A stretch of DNA of 64,000 nucleotides from Marivirga arenosa (lineage in GTDB: Bacteria; Bacteroidota; Bacteroidia; Cytophagales; Cyclobacteriaceae), in the NCBI RefSeq assembly GCF_030503875.2, contig NZ_CP129968.2, positions 186,001 through 250,000 on the forward strand. Direction: 5' to 3'. The position numbers were made by a program, and so were the translations under genes. How positions within the stretch are numbered: the first letter of the stretch is position 1; each line of letters opens with the position of its first letter. Of this stretch, positions 34,345 through 43,876 are shown in pieces. Under the pieces are notes generated by a model. That model did no database searches and was not told where the DNA came from. It saw only the letters and a list, made by a program, of their open reading frames with translations.

Positions 34345-35678
34345 TGATTGTATGGTAGTACCCAATTTTTATGTTGATAACCTCTTTTTATGCTCGCTAA
34401 ATTTATATTTGGATCGATAAAGGGGCGACTACCTTTACCATTCACTGCGGCATAGCTTTCCACAAAAACTTTTGCAGAAGCATTAAATTCTTCTTGATAT
34501 ATATCTCTTAAAAAGTGAGAAAATTGTAAGATCATGTCTGGCTGGGTGTTCATCATTTTTTCCTGCACAGCTGTTAAATATTGCTGAGGCATCACTTTAA
34601 ATGATTTGTTCAGGTCTGGAATTTCTACTGTAAATTCTGAGTATCCTACCTTCTCCATTAGCATAACTCTCCACGAAAATCTATAGCCTTGCTCTGTCCA
34701 AAAAAGATTACCTGGGTAAAGTGTGTAGCGAAATGGTAAAAGAAGCTGTATTCCGAAAAAAATAATTAAGAAATATTTCAATATACCAAGTTTGTAACTT
34801 TTACTAGATTGTATTTCTGGAACCTGAATGTTTTGAAAAAACCTATTCCATAATCTTTTGTGAAAGTCTTCAGAAAAGAAAATCAAGGTACTTAATACCA
34901 TTATATATGGAAACATTCCGATTTGGAATAAGGCTGCAGTCATAAAGTGGAAAGCAATAACCGTTAAATAAGCTATTACTCTAGTGCGCTTCCAAAGTAA
35001 GAAAAACGGTATAGTTAAATCGTAAAAGGCACCAAACCAGCTAAAAACATATGCTGTGAATTTGTAATCAAACAACCAACCAATTAATGGAGTATCTACT
35101 CTAGAAGGTAGCCAGATTTTTAAGGGTAAGGCTTCAATCAACCAATCTGATTGCAATTTTGCTAGCCCAGCAAAAAAATAAACAATGCATAATTGTATAA
35201 TGATGACATCAATAGTCCAGGATGGAACATAGAAACTCTGCTGTTTTTTTCTCCAGGCATCAAAAGAATAGGCTTGATTTGCTGGTACCAAAATGAGTAA
35301 AAAGGCAACTATGCTTACAAAATAGTAATGATTAAGATAATTCGTTTTATCAATTAGCTCTACATAGGTGAAAGACAGGAAAAATAAGGATGCACTAAAT
35401 CGGTAAAAAGCTCCAAATGCAATTCCGATAGCAGAGATACCCATTAATGCAAACAAGATGTACATTCCCGGATCACCTAAAGACTTTATCCATTCAAAGC
35501 CATAATAAGGGAAATAAAAGTCTGGCTCTATATATTGTTTAGCTATCCAACCATTAGCCCAAAATCTAATAATAGAAGCTAGCATCATAACACCAAAAGC
35601 TACACGGAATGTAGCTAGTGGCGCAATATGTTTCAATTGATTAGGACGATATTTTAATGACCAGTTAGTCACCGTCAT
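34341..35678 (-). CDS. HTTM domain membrane protein (vitamin K-dependent gamma-carboxylase-like)
   Basis: A 445-residue polytopic protein with an N-terminal horizontally transferred transmembrane (HTTM) domain (about 1-290) showing FRVAFGVMMLASIIRFW, the ELIDKTNYLNHYYF segment and AGLAKLQSDWL, all characteristic of the family that includes the vitamin K-dependent gamma-carboxylase. A C-terminal globular part (about 310-445) lies outside the membrane. No enzyme activity has been assigned to most bacterial members; position between an imelysin and a TonB receptor suggests an iron-linked role. Overlaps both neighbours by 14 and 4 bases, which indicates tight coupling. Confidence 0.88.
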   Translation of the reverse strand: MTVTNWSLKYRPNQLKHIAPLATFRVAFGVMMLASIIRFWANGWIAKQYIEPDFYFPYYGFEWIKSLGDPGMYILFALMGISAIGIAFGAFYRFSASLFFLSFTYVELIDKTNYLNHYYFVSIVAFLLILVPANQAYSFDAWRKKQQSFYVPSWTIDVIIIQLCIVYFFAGLAKLQSDWLIEALPLKIWLPSRVDTPLIGWLFDYKFTAYVFSWFGAFYDLTIPFFLLWKRTRVIAYLTVIAFHFMTAALFQIGMFPYIMVLSTLIFFSEDFHKRLWNRFFQNIQVPEIQSSKSYKLGILKYFLIIFFGIQLLLPFRYTLYPGNLFWTEQGYRFSWRVMLMEKVGYSEFTVEIPDLNKSFKVMPQQYLTAVQEKMMNTQPDMILQFSHFLRDIYQEEFNASAKVFVESYAAVNGKGSRPFIDPNINLASIKRGYQHKNWVLPYNQ

Positions 35679-36780
35679 TATCCTGGAAAGTAATGGAAAC
35701 TGATAATGCTGAGGTCATATCAACTTTTATAAGTGGAATCACTATTTGCAATTGATTATAAACCTCAACCAAATTACTTCCTTCATTAGCTGCTAGTTCG
35801 CTGTAAGGAGCATTTATGGACTCCATTAAATCTAATGCAGCTTGCGACTCATTAATAATCGAAGTACTTAAAGGATTTTCATTTCTATCAATTGCATTAA
35901 GGGCATCTAGGTAATCATCCATTCCTAAGCCATCAGTTGTAGAATTAAAAGCTTGTCCTTTGAACACTTCAATTGAAGACTTTACTGACTCTTTAGCTAA
36001 ATCACCTGACCAGCCAGAAAAATAAGCTTCAACGCTTTGGGGACTTACTATACCGCCAGTTCTAGGATTACCACCAGAGGGAAAACCAATTTTAGCATTC
36101 TTAAGTCGAATATCGAACTGAAAATTATATTCATTTACTAGCAAACTAGTTCCACTTCCTACATCCGTTCCAATGTTACTAATAAATGTCTCTCGGTAAG
36201 GATCCCAGCCTTCTGATACAATATTCGAAGCAGTTTGAATATCCGCTATAACATCCGATAAGTATTTCAGTCTGCTTTCTCCTAAATCTGGATCTCCAAA
36301 ATAAGATAAAACTTCTTCCTGACTAGCTCCAGTTCCAAATAATAAATAATCAATAGCAGGAAATCCTTTAGCTGCTACATTTGATGCAGAACCAATTATA
36401 TAGTCTTGATTATTGATATTCTGTTCAATCAATTCCGTGTTGGTGGGAAAAATATTAACTCTATCCCTTAAGTTAACACTTGAAACAGGGCCTACATGTA
36501 CAAAAGCTAAGTGTTGATACGCTAACCAAGCTTCTTTAAATTCTGATCTTAATTCGTTAAGGCTTTCTAAAGATGGGTTAGTAGCAAATGAACTGCTAGC
36601 CACAGAAATTCCTTCAACTTCTGATGCAAAATTTAAAATTGACGGCTTGATTACATTATCAGCCATATTGACTAAAAATGCTTCTCTATCAAAATCAACC
36701 TTTTCACTACCTGTGTTATCATCACAGGCGGTGAATAAGGTTAACAAAAATATGAAGAATAAATATTTAATGTGTCTCAT
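35665..36780 (-). CDS. Imelysin-family lipoprotein
   Basis: The 371-residue product has a lipobox LFTACDDN at about residues 14-21 and an imelysin (M75/ICMP-like) helical bundle (about 35-350). Diagnostic segments are AWLAYQHLAFVHVGPV and KGFPAIDYLLFG. In the classical peptidase the second segment has GxHxxE; here it is GFPAID, so the metal-binding His and Glu are missing and iron binding or protease activity is doubtful. Imelysins are widely induced by iron limitation. It shares its N-terminal CDDN with the preceding gene product; both are lipoproteins of the same operon. Confidence 0.9.
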   Translation of the reverse strand: MRHIKYLFFIFLLTLFTACDDNTGSEKVDFDREAFLVNMADNVIKPSILNFASEVEGISVASSSFATNPSLESLNELRSEFKEAWLAYQHLAFVHVGPVSSVNLRDRVNIFPTNTELIEQNINNQDYIIGSASNVAAKGFPAIDYLLFGTGASQEEVLSYFGDPDLGESRLKYLSDVIADIQTASNIVSEGWDPYRETFISNIGTDVGSGTSLLVNEYNFQFDIRLKNAKIGFPSGGNPRTGGIVSPQSVEAYFSGWSGDLAKESVKSSIEVFKGQAFNSTTDGLGMDDYLDALNAIDRNENPLSTSIINESQAALDLMESINAPYSELAANEGSNLVEVYNQLQIVIPLIKVDMTSALSVSITFQDNDGD

Positions 36781-36788
36781 ATTACGTT

Positions 36789-37883
36789 TTATAGCTGATC
36801 TTGAACTTCTTCGAATCCGTATGTAGAAACTAAAGTTGCTTTAACTGCATTGATATTATCAGTAGTTATCTCATAGAAATTAGTTCCTAAAAGCGCTAAT
36901 AAAGCTTCAATTTCTGTATTCGTTAATTTTTTATTTGGATTAAATTTTAAAGAATAAATAAAGGCCCATGCTTCAGAAATTACGTGATTTCTAATAGCAT
37001 CATCAGCAAAGGATGCAATTCCACCATTTAAATAATGAACAGCGGTAGCTGCTGAAACTCTTTCCCATTCATTTCTAATGATTTCAATTTGCTCATCTCT
37101 GGTATCTAAATCTTTATTTGAAATGGCTGCTCTACCTGTAATGAAAGCATTCATTAAAGCTTCATTCGTATTCAATAACTCATCTCTTCCATTGGAATAT
37201 TTACCCCAAAATCTAGTTCCATCATTATTGGTAGGGAAATCAGTTGGAACACCTAAGTAACCAAAAGCCTCATCCCAGTGATGTTCCATTGCTGTTCCTT
37301 CGCCCTCAATAATTTCCTCATTATCAACATCCATTTTACCTGGGCTTAGGTAAATAGAATTAGCTTGAAAATAAAAACAAGCTCCCATTAACCCTTTTTC
37401 AATTAATTGAATGTGTTCAAAACCATTTTCATCGAAGAAATATTGCGCAGACCCATCATTTGAAACAACTACTCCAGGTGTTCCATTACTACCAACTCCA
37501 CCATTAGCTTCCACTGTTGCTGCTGCAAAATCTCTAATAAAAGTTTTAAATCTTGATACTTCGCCTTCTACTGTTTTATTTTCTAATTCTTTTGAATCCG
37601 CTTCATTTAAAGACGCCTCCTCAAAAGCACCATTTTCATTGGCATACATATCGAGCATTTTCTGAGCATCTAATACCGCTCCATTGTTTGCGGTTTTCAT
37701 ATAAACAGTAAGCTCATCTAACATATCAAGTCTTTGAGTTTGGCCCGTATAGCTTACATTTTCAAAATCATAGGTAGAAGGTACCTCATATGACAAATCA
37801 TTTTCTCCTTCTGTGTTATCATCGCAGCTTATTAAAAATATTGAAGCTAATAATGTTAATCCTAGTAATCTCAAGTTTTTCAT
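36789..37883 (-). CDS. DUF4856 lipoprotein, first gene of the iron-linked operon
   Basis: A 364-residue lipoprotein with lipobox LISCDDN (about 17-23), then a helical domain of the DUF4856 type with YFQANSIYLSPGKMDV, the acidic-aromatic HHWDEAFGYLGVP and EAWAFIYSLKF. DUF4856 proteins co-occur with imelysins and TonB receptors in Bacteroidota. His/Asp/Glu-rich HHWDEAFGY may bind metal. It is preceded by a promoter region with three copies of TATTTAGAT and a palindrome TTAGATTGATTCTAA, likely operators. It ends nine bases before the imelysin gene. Confidence 0.88.
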   Translation of the reverse strand: MKNLRLLGLTLLASIFLISCDDNTEGENDLSYEVPSTYDFENVSYTGQTQRLDMLDELTVYMKTANNGAVLDAQKMLDMYANENGAFEEASLNEADSKELENKTVEGEVSRFKTFIRDFAAATVEANGGVGSNGTPGVVVSNDGSAQYFFDENGFEHIQLIEKGLMGACFYFQANSIYLSPGKMDVDNEEIIEGEGTAMEHHWDEAFGYLGVPTDFPTNNDGTRFWGKYSNGRDELLNTNEALMNAFITGRAAISNKDLDTRDEQIEIIRNEWERVSAATAVHYLNGGIASFADDAIRNHVISEAWAFIYSLKFNPNKKLTNTEIEALLALLGTNFYEITTDNINAVKATLVSTYGFEEVQDQL

Positions 37884-37903
37884 TTGTGCAAAATTAATAT
37901 TTG

Positions 37904-37983
37904 TATTTAGATTGATTCTAATGATGACGCAAAATTAATTTTATTTAGATTGGTTACAAATAAAAACCTAAATTTATTTAGAT
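37904..37983 (-). promoter_or_regulatory. Triple TATTTAGAT operator region of the iron-linked operon
   Basis: TATTTAGAT occurs at 37904-37912, 37942-37950 and 37975-37983, at spacings of 38 and 33 bases. The first is part of the palindrome TTAGATTGATTCTAA (37907-37921), and the first two lie in a longer direct repeat starting GCAAAATTAAT (37888 and 37929). A further inverted repeat ATTTATTTA-N9-TAAATAAAT covers the third. All lie within 100 bases of the 37883 start. Resembles Fur/Irr-type iron boxes (TTAGAA...TTCTAA); the regulator is unproven. Confidence 0.55.
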
Positions 37984-38097
37984 CAGATTTAAATAAATTT
38001 TAAAACATAGGTTCAATGGCTCTCGAAAGCTTTTTTACGTAGAAAGGGAGATTTGAAAAATGGAAGGATGGAAGATAATTTAATCTTAGAAGTTTAA

Positions 38098-38262
38098 TTA
38101 TTGAGGAGTGGCAGCATAAAAAGTAGATAAATCTTTCATGCTTTTTAATGAAAGTCCGCTTTCAATATTTCCGTTTTTTTTCTGGTGACAATAGCCGATT
38201 GACAATACACAAATGAATAATACGAATAGGCTAACCATCAATCTTTCGTAAAGATTTTTCAT
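38098..38262 (-). CDS. Putative small membrane/secreted protein
   Basis: A 54-residue frame from ATG 38262 (MKNLYERLMVSLFVLF) with one hydrophobic segment followed by Cys-His and a polar tail. Composition looks like a genuine small exported protein, with an A-rich stretch before the start, but length and isolation make it uncertain. An ATG eight codons upstream is also possible. No similarity is recognised. Confidence 0.35.
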   Translation of the reverse strand: MKNLYERLMVSLFVLFICVLSIGYCHQKKNGNIESGLSLKSMKDLSTFYAATPQ

Positions 38263-38444
38263 TTCAGATTTATTGATTTGATGCAAATTTAGACTAAAAT
38301 CAAGGATAAAGCGAATATATTATGATTTTTTATAGTTGTTTTATCATTATTCGAATTATTTAGTCTGTCTATTTTCTTATTTAATCATAGCAATTCCTAT
38401 GATTAGTTGTAATTTTACGGCATTAATCGAAAACAGACCTACTT

Positions 38445-39845
38445 ATGGAATATAGAATAGAAAAAGACACAATGGGCGAAGTAAAAGTACCAGCTGACAA
38501 GTACTGGGGTGCCCAAACCGAAAGAAGTAGAAACAATTTTAAAATTGGTGCTGAAGCAAGCATGCCTTTAGAAATTGTTCATGGTTTTGCTTATTTAAAA
38601 AAAGCTGCTGCTCATACTAACCATGAACTAGGAGTTTTAAGTAAAGAAAAAAGAGATCTGATTTCTAAAGTTTGTGATGAAATTTTAGACAATAAACATA
38701 ATGACCAATTCCCATTAGTAATCTGGCAAACAGGTTCAGGTACTCAGTCTAATATGAATGTGAATGAGGTAGTATCAAACAGATCACAAATATTAGCAGG
38801 TAAAACATATGAAGATGAAAAAGTTGTTCATCCGAATGATGACGTGAACAAATCACAGTCTTCAAATGATACCTTCCCTACAGGCATGCACATTGCTTGT
38901 TATAAAATGGTGATAGAAACTACCATACCAGGTATTGAAAAATTAAGAGATACCTTAAAGAAAAAATCAGAAGAATTTAAAAAGGTAGTTAAAATAGGAA
39001 GAACTCACCTTATGGACGCAACTCCACTGACTATTGGTCAAGAATTTTCTGGTTATGTGTCTCAATTAGATCATGGAATAAAAGCTCTAAAAAATACGTT
39101 AGATCACTTATCTGAAATTGCACTAGGCGGTACTGCTGTAGGAACTGGTATTAATACTCCTGAAGGTTATGCTGAATTAGTAGCTAAAAAAATAGCTGAA
39201 TTTTCTGGTTTACCTTTCAGAACAGCAGAAAACAAATTTGAAGCTTTAGCAGCTCACGATGCGATTGTAGAATCACATGGAGCATTAAAGCAAATTGCTG
39301 TTTCTTTAAATAAGATTGGAAATGACATTAGATTACTAGCCTCTGGCCCTAGATCCGGAATTGGCGAAATTATAATTCCTGCAAACGAGCCTGGATCATC
39401 GATTATGCCAGGAAAGGTTAACCCTACTCAAGCAGAAGCCTTGACCATGGTATGTGCACAAGTAATGGGTAATGATGTAGCCATTACAATAGGGGGTACT
39501 CAAGGTCATTATGAGTTAAATGTGTTTAAACCAGTAATGGCTGCTAATTTTCTTCAATCAGCAAGATTAATTGGTGATGCTTGTGTATCATTTAATGATA
39601 ATTGTGCAGTAGGAATTGAGCCAAACTATGAAAGAATTAAAGAACATTTAGATAATTCTTTAATGTTGGTAACTGCCTTAAATACTAAAATTGGGTATGA
39701 AAAAGCGGCTAAAATCGCTAAAACAGCTCATGAAAATGGTACTCGCTTAAAAGATGAAGCAGTGAATTTAGGTTATTTAACTGCCGAAGAATTTGATGAA
39801 TGGGTAAGACCAGAAGATATGATTGGAAGCCTTAAGAAACATTAA
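38445..39845 (+). CDS. fumC: Class II fumarate hydratase
   Basis: A 466-residue TCA-cycle enzyme converting fumarate and malate. Class II features are visible: the opening [36 protein letters not shown], and the superfamily signature [17 protein letters not shown] near residues 313-329, where the mobile catalytic loop lies. Length and the C-terminal domain are typical. No operon partner is evident upstream; a SPOR-like gene follows after 75 bases. The class I iron-sulfur type is excluded by the whole fold. Confidence 0.97.
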   Translation: MEYRIEKDTMGEVKVPADKYWGAQTERSRNNFKIGAEASMPLEIVHGFAYLKKAAAHTNHELGVLSKEKRDLISKVCDEILDNKHNDQFPLVIWQTGSGTQSNMNVNEVVSNRSQILAGKTYEDEKVVHPNDDVNKSQSSNDTFPTGMHIACYKMVIETTIPGIEKLRDTLKKKSEEFKKVVKIGRTHLMDATPLTIGQEFSGYVSQLDHGIKALKNTLDHLSEIALGGTAVGTGINTPEGYAELVAKKIAEFSGLPFRTAENKFEALAAHDAIVESHGALKQIAVSLNKIGNDIRLLASGPRSGIGEIIIPANEPGSSIMPGKVNPTQAEALTMVCAQVMGNDVAITIGGTQGHYELNVFKPVMAANFLQSARLIGDACVSFNDNCAVGIEPNYERIKEHLDNSLMLVTALNTKIGYEKAAKIAKTAHENGTRLKDEAVNLGYLTAEEFDEWVRPEDMIGSLKKH

Positions 39846-39920
39846 AATAGTATAATTTGGCTTTATTATAGTTATTTACTTACTTTAGTTATATAAAATA
39901 GAATTAACGGAATCATTGAT

Positions 39921-40571
39921 ATGAAAAGCAAGATCAGTTTTATCGCCATCCTTATGATTTTTTGCATGGCTTTTTCAGTTTCTGCTCAATTGAGCAAGGA
40001 AGAAAAGAAAGAAATGAAAAGCTTAGCAAAAGAGCTTAAGAAAAACCCAGAGCAAATGAAAGCTATGGTGGACGAAAACGAAAGTTTAAAAAGCTCAGTA
40101 GCAAGCTTAACTGCAGAAGTTGAAAACCTTAAAGGACAACTTAGCAATAAAAATGCTGAGATCGCAGCTGCAAAAGCTGAAGCACAAGAAGCAAAAGCTA
40201 TGGCTGAAGCTCAAAGACAAAGAGCTAATGAGATGGCAAAAAAAGCAAAGGAAGCTAATAATAGCGAACCTGCAGCTTTAGATGAAAGTGGTACTTGGTT
40301 TAAAGTTCAAGTTGGCGCTTTTGAAAACATCGACATGTCTGAATACTTTAAAAACAATCCAAATTTCAGCGGTGAAGATACTGAAGAAGGTTTGCAAAGA
40401 ATTACTTTAGGGAGATTCAGAGATTATTGGGAAGCCGATAAATTCAAAAAAGCACTTAGGCAAATGGGCGTTAAAGAAGCCTGGATTGTTCCATATAAAG
40501 ACGGTGTAAGAGTTCCGTTAAAAGAAGTTTTAGAAAATCTTACTGCAAAGCCACAAGGCGCAGGAAATTAA
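39921..40571 (+). CDS. Exported coiled-coil protein with SPOR-like C-terminus
   Basis: A 216-residue product with a signal peptide (ending VSAQ near residue 22), a charged coiled-coil (about 25-115; repeated EN, KA and EA heptads), and a C-terminal domain (about 125-205) with WFKVQVGAFENIDM, LGRFRDYWEADKFKKAL and GVKEAWIVPYKDG that looks like a SPOR domain. SPOR domains bind denuded glycan strands of peptidoglycan at division sites. Similar proteins are named Ezrin/radixin/moesin-like in databases because of the coil only. A strong hairpin follows its stop. Confidence 0.78.
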   Translation: MKSKISFIAILMIFCMAFSVSAQLSKEEKKEMKSLAKELKKNPEQMKAMVDENESLKSSVASLTAEVENLKGQLSNKNAEIAAAKAEAQEAKAMAEAQRQRANEMAKKAKEANNSEPAALDESGTWFKVQVGAFENIDMSEYFKNNPNFSGEDTEEGLQRITLGRFRDYWEADKFKKALRQMGVKEAWIVPYKDGVRVPLKEVLENLTAKPQGAGN

Positions 40572-40576
40572 TATTT

Positions 40577-40655
40577 AAAGCTTGTTTGAAAGTGTAAGGC
40601 TATAGTTGCCTTTTAAAAATGTAGAGATGCATTAAACTTTCAAGCAAGCTTTTTT
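40577..40655 (+). terminator. Long stem-loop with inner hairpins, probable terminator
   Basis: AAAGCTTGTTTGAAAGT (40577-40593) pairs with ACTTTCAAGCAAGCTTT (40636-40652) over 17 positions with one G-U, ending in T, and the 42-base loop contains a further hairpin AAGGC...GCCTT. The T run overlaps the earliest possible start (TTG 40655) of the next gene. Confidence 0.75.
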
Positions 40656-40684
40656 TGAATCTTAAAACATACCGTTACACATCC

Positions 40685-43150
40685 TTGAAATTTGATTTTT
40701 CTTTACTGCCCAATCTAACCAAAGGAGAAATTACTCAACTCCATCAGGATCACAGTATTGAAAATATTTTTATCGACAGTAGAAATATTGTTGTTAGCTA
40801 TAAAAATATATTTATAGCTATTGAGGGTGAAAGACATGATGGCCACCAATTCATCCAAGAGCTTTATTCTAAGGGCATCCGAAATTTTATAATTGAAAAG
40901 GATGTAAACTATATTGAGTTTGCTGAGGCTAATTTTTTTAAAGTTGAGAGTTCTATTCAAGCCTTACAACAAATTGCGGGTAAAAATAGAGCTAAATTTA
41001 AGGGCATACTTATTGGAATAACAGGAAGCAATGGTAAAACCATTGTCAAAGAATGGTTAGCTAAGTTAATCGAATCTGTTTATTCTGTTTATAGAAGTCC
41101 TAGAAGCTATAATTCACAAGTAGGTGTACCCCTTTCACTTTGGCACATTAACGATTATCAAGATTATGCCATTATAGAAGCTGGCATTTCACAAATGCAT
41201 GAAATGGAAAAGCTTGAAGCTATAATAAAACCTAATATTGGTATTTACACCAATTTAGGCACAGCACATGATGAAGGTTTTCCTAGCTTAGAAGAAAAAG
41301 CACATCAAAAAGCTCGATTATTTAAGGATAGTAAAACTATTATTTTTTGTAAAGATTTTCCAGAAATATCTAATGCTTTACATAATCTTCCCAATCTGGA
41401 AGATAAGGAATTTATAGGTTGGTCTTTTGAAGACAACACGTCCAACTACTTTGTTGAAACCGAAGAAAGAGAAAATGGAATTGCCATTAGAATACCATAT
41501 AGGGAGGAGTTCTTCATTTTTACAGTGCCTTTTAAAGATTATGCATCTTTAGAAAATATAACACATTGCTTGCTATTGCTTCTTCATGAAGGCGTTCCTA
41601 TCAAAATCATTCAAAATACTTTAAATGAAATCCGCCCTTTAAAAATGAGGTTAGAAACCAAAAAAGGGAAAAATAACACTTATTTGGTGGACGATTCATA
41701 CAATAATGACTTAGTAGGACTGGATACTGCTTTGCATTTCTTTGCACAACAAAAACAATATCAGAAAAGAGTTTTAATCTTGTCTGATTTACTTCAAACT
41801 GGCTTAAGTGGAGATATCTTATACAAACAATTAGCCGAAAGGATTGAAAATGAAAATATTGACCAATTGATAGGTATTGGATCTGAAATTCAGCAATTAA
41901 AAAGCTTTTATCATGGTAAAATAGAACTCTTTAATTCAACTAATGAATTTTTAGATTATGAACAAACCCATCCGTTTCACAATAGTGTGATTTTAATTAA
42001 GGGTGCTAGAAAATTTGGCTTTGAAGCCATAGTTCAGCGATTAGAGCAAAAAATTCATGGAACAGTCTTAGAGATTGATCTTAATAAAATTACTCACAAC
42101 CTGAACTTTTACAGATCACGGCTAAAACCTAATGTTAAAACCATGGTAATGGTAAAAGCATTTGCTTATGGAAGTAGTAGCCATGAAATCGCAAATTGGC
42201 TTGAATTCCATAATGTTGATTATTTAGCGGTTGCCTACGCTGATGAAGGAGTTATTTTACGACAGCATGGAATTAAACTCCCTATTATGGTCATGAATCC
42301 TGATCCACGCTCATTTGAATTACTTCATCACTATAATTTAGAACCTGAAATATATAGTTTTAGTTTGTTAAATGACTATGTGAATTATACCAGAAGTTTT
42401 GATTATAAAGCTAAAATCCATTTAAAACTGGATACGGGTATGCATAGGCTAGGGTTTGAACCTTTTGAAATTGAAGATTTAATACCTATTCTAAAGAAAA
42501 ATCCTCATATCCATGTTTCTTCCATATTTAGCCATTTAGCTGCTTCGGATGAAGCCTCACATAATGGTTTTTCTGCTCAACAGGCTATGTCTTTTAAAAA
42601 AGCCGCTGACGATATCATCAGTTACATAGGATATAAGCCTATCCTTCACCTCTTAAATAGCCCAGGCATCAGTCGCTTTCCAGATTATCAGTTTGATATG
42701 GTGCGCTTAGGGGTGGGTCTTTACGGAATTGACACTACAGGTTTACATCCTGGTGAATTATTGCCCGTTTCTACTTTGAAAACCGTAATTTCTCAAGTGA
42801 AGCATATTAAGAAAGGAGATACAATAGGATATTCACGAAAAGGCCTAGCAATTGAAGATATGAAAATTGCTACCATATCGATCGGTTATGCAGATGGCTT
42901 CAACAGAAAGTTTAGTCAAGGAGTGGGAATGGTAAAGATTAACGGGAAATTAGCCCCAGTAATTGGCAATGTTTGCATGGACATGACAATGGTGGATGTA
43001 AGTGAAATTGATTGTGCAGCTGGTGATGAAGTTATTGTTTTTGGTGATGAGCCCAACATTACAAAAATGGCTAAATCTATTGATACCATACCTTATGAGA
43101 TCTTAACCAATGTGAGTGAAAGAGTAAAAAGAGTATTTTATACTGAGTAA
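40685..43150 (+). CDS. Bifunctional MurF ligase / alanine racemase
   Basis: A fusion of about 821 residues for peptidoglycan precursor synthesis: an N-terminal MurF that joins D-Ala-D-Ala to the UDP-MurNAc-tripeptide, and a C-terminal PLP-dependent alanine racemase that supplies D-Ala. MurF has the P-loop GITGSNGKT (about residues 111-119) and the NSQVGVP segment. The racemase has PLP Lys in MVKAFAYG (about 491 from this start), the GLYGID segment and the conserved IGNVCMDMTMVDV. The MurF-Alr fusion is a known Bacteroidota trait. No ATG start exists near the N-terminus; TTG at 40685 fits family alignment best and TTG at 40655 is the next candidate. Confidence 0.92.
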   Translation: MKFDFSLLPNLTKGEITQLHQDHSIENIFIDSRNIVVSYKNIFIAIEGERHDGHQFIQELYSKGIRNFIIEKDVNYIEFAEANFFKVESSIQALQQIAGKNRAKFKGILIGITGSNGKTIVKEWLAKLIESVYSVYRSPRSYNSQVGVPLSLWHINDYQDYAIIEAGISQMHEMEKLEAIIKPNIGIYTNLGTAHDEGFPSLEEKAHQKARLFKDSKTIIFCKDFPEISNALHNLPNLEDKEFIGWSFEDNTSNYFVETEERENGIAIRIPYREEFFIFTVPFKDYASLENITHCLLLLLHEGVPIKIIQNTLNEIRPLKMRLETKKGKNNTYLVDDSYNNDLVGLDTALHFFAQQKQYQKRVLILSDLLQTGLSGDILYKQLAERIENENIDQLIGIGSEIQQLKSFYHGKIELFNSTNEFLDYEQTHPFHNSVILIKGARKFGFEAIVQRLEQKIHGTVLEIDLNKITHNLNFYRSRLKPNVKTMVMVKAFAYGSSSHEIANWLEFHNVDYLAVAYADEGVILRQHGIKLPIMVMNPDPRSFELLHHYNLEPEIYSFSLLNDYVNYTRSFDYKAKIHLKLDTGMHRLGFEPFEIEDLIPILKKNPHIHVSSIFSHLAASDEASHNGFSAQQAMSFKKAADDIISYIGYKPILHLLNSPGISRFPDYQFDMVRLGVGLYGIDTTGLHPGELLPVSTLKTVISQVKHIKKGDTIGYSRKGLAIEDMKIATISIGYADGFNRKFSQGVGMVKINGKLAPVIGNVCMDMTMVDVSEIDCAAGDEVIVFGDEPNITKMAKSIDTIPYEILTNVSERVKRVFYTE

Positions 43151-43250
43151 TCAGTCTCTATTTCAATTAAACCAATCTTTTTAAAGAATACCTACTTTTA
43201 GGTATTGACTAAGTATATATTTCCTTCAATATTTATAAAAATTTTAGGGG

Positions 43251-43457
43251 ATGAAGTTTTTCTTAGTTATATCAATAATTGCCTTATGGTGGATGCCCAC
43301 TAATTCACCTGGCAATATTGATATGAAAAAAGTAAGCTTGCCATCAATATCTACACAGATAAAAAATCAATCGATTAACTATCAAAAGAATACAAGCTTA
43401 ACAAAAAGAAAACTAGATCATTATGGCTATCAAGCTAGGAAAAGCTTTTTTAGATAA
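43251..43457 (+). CDS. Small exported protein, unknown
   Basis: A 68-residue frame with a hydrophobic opening (MKFFLVISIIALWWMP) followed by a basic, polar tail. The start is an ATG after an AT-rich spacer, and the next gene follows nine bases later in the same direction, so the two probably form a unit. No family recognised; the small size leaves doubt. Confidence 0.45.
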   Translation: MKFFLVISIIALWWMPTNSPGNIDMKKVSLPSISTQIKNQSINYQKNTSLTKRKLDHYGYQARKSFFR

Positions 43458-43465
43458 TATTTGAT

Positions 43466-43819
43466 ATGGAAATTAATTCTAAAAACATTTTAGAAGAATT
43501 ACAAGGAAATTGGAATTGTACTGAAATTAATGATAGTTCTAAGCAAGAATCAATTAATTACAGCTTCTCCTTATTAATATCTGAAAACTTAATTTCATGC
43601 AACGGTGATAAAAATGAGTACTGGCCCAGCATTTGTAATTTTGAATCTGTGGGCTCTTTAAAGGATGGATATTTTTATAGAGAAGATGGTTCATTCCTTC
43701 AAATTAAATCTCTAATTGATAATAAGTTACAAATAGAACTCTCCTTTAAAAATGAAAATGGAGATATAAATCCTGTTCTGTTTCAATTTAAAAAAGAATT
43801 GGAGGAAACTATATATTAA
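43466..43819 (+). CDS. Lipocalin-like small protein, unknown function
   Basis: A 117-residue cytoplasmic-looking protein with alternating beta strands. The opening LEELQGNWNCTEIND and the later EDGSFLQIKSL recall lipocalin-like domains, whose first strand has a GxW; here GNW is present. This is only a resemblance. It follows the small exported protein gene with nine bases between and ends before a bidirectional terminator at 43821-43856. Confidence 0.5.
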   Translation: MEINSKNILEELQGNWNCTEINDSSKQESINYSFSLLISENLISCNGDKNEYWPSICNFESVGSLKDGYFYREDGSFLQIKSLIDNKLQIELSFKNENGDINPVLFQFKKELEETIY

Positions 43820-43820
43820 T

Positions 43821-43856
43821 AAAAAAAGCAAGCTGACTAATCAGCTTGCTTTTCCT
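43821..43856. terminator. Bidirectional intrinsic terminator
   Basis: AAAAGCAAGCTGA (43824-43836) pairs perfectly with TCAGCTTGCTTTT (43841-43853) around CTAA, serving the + unit ending at 43819 and the - ABC operon ending at 43877. Confidence 0.9.
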
Positions 43857-43876
43857 ACTCAATATCTTAATTCCAT

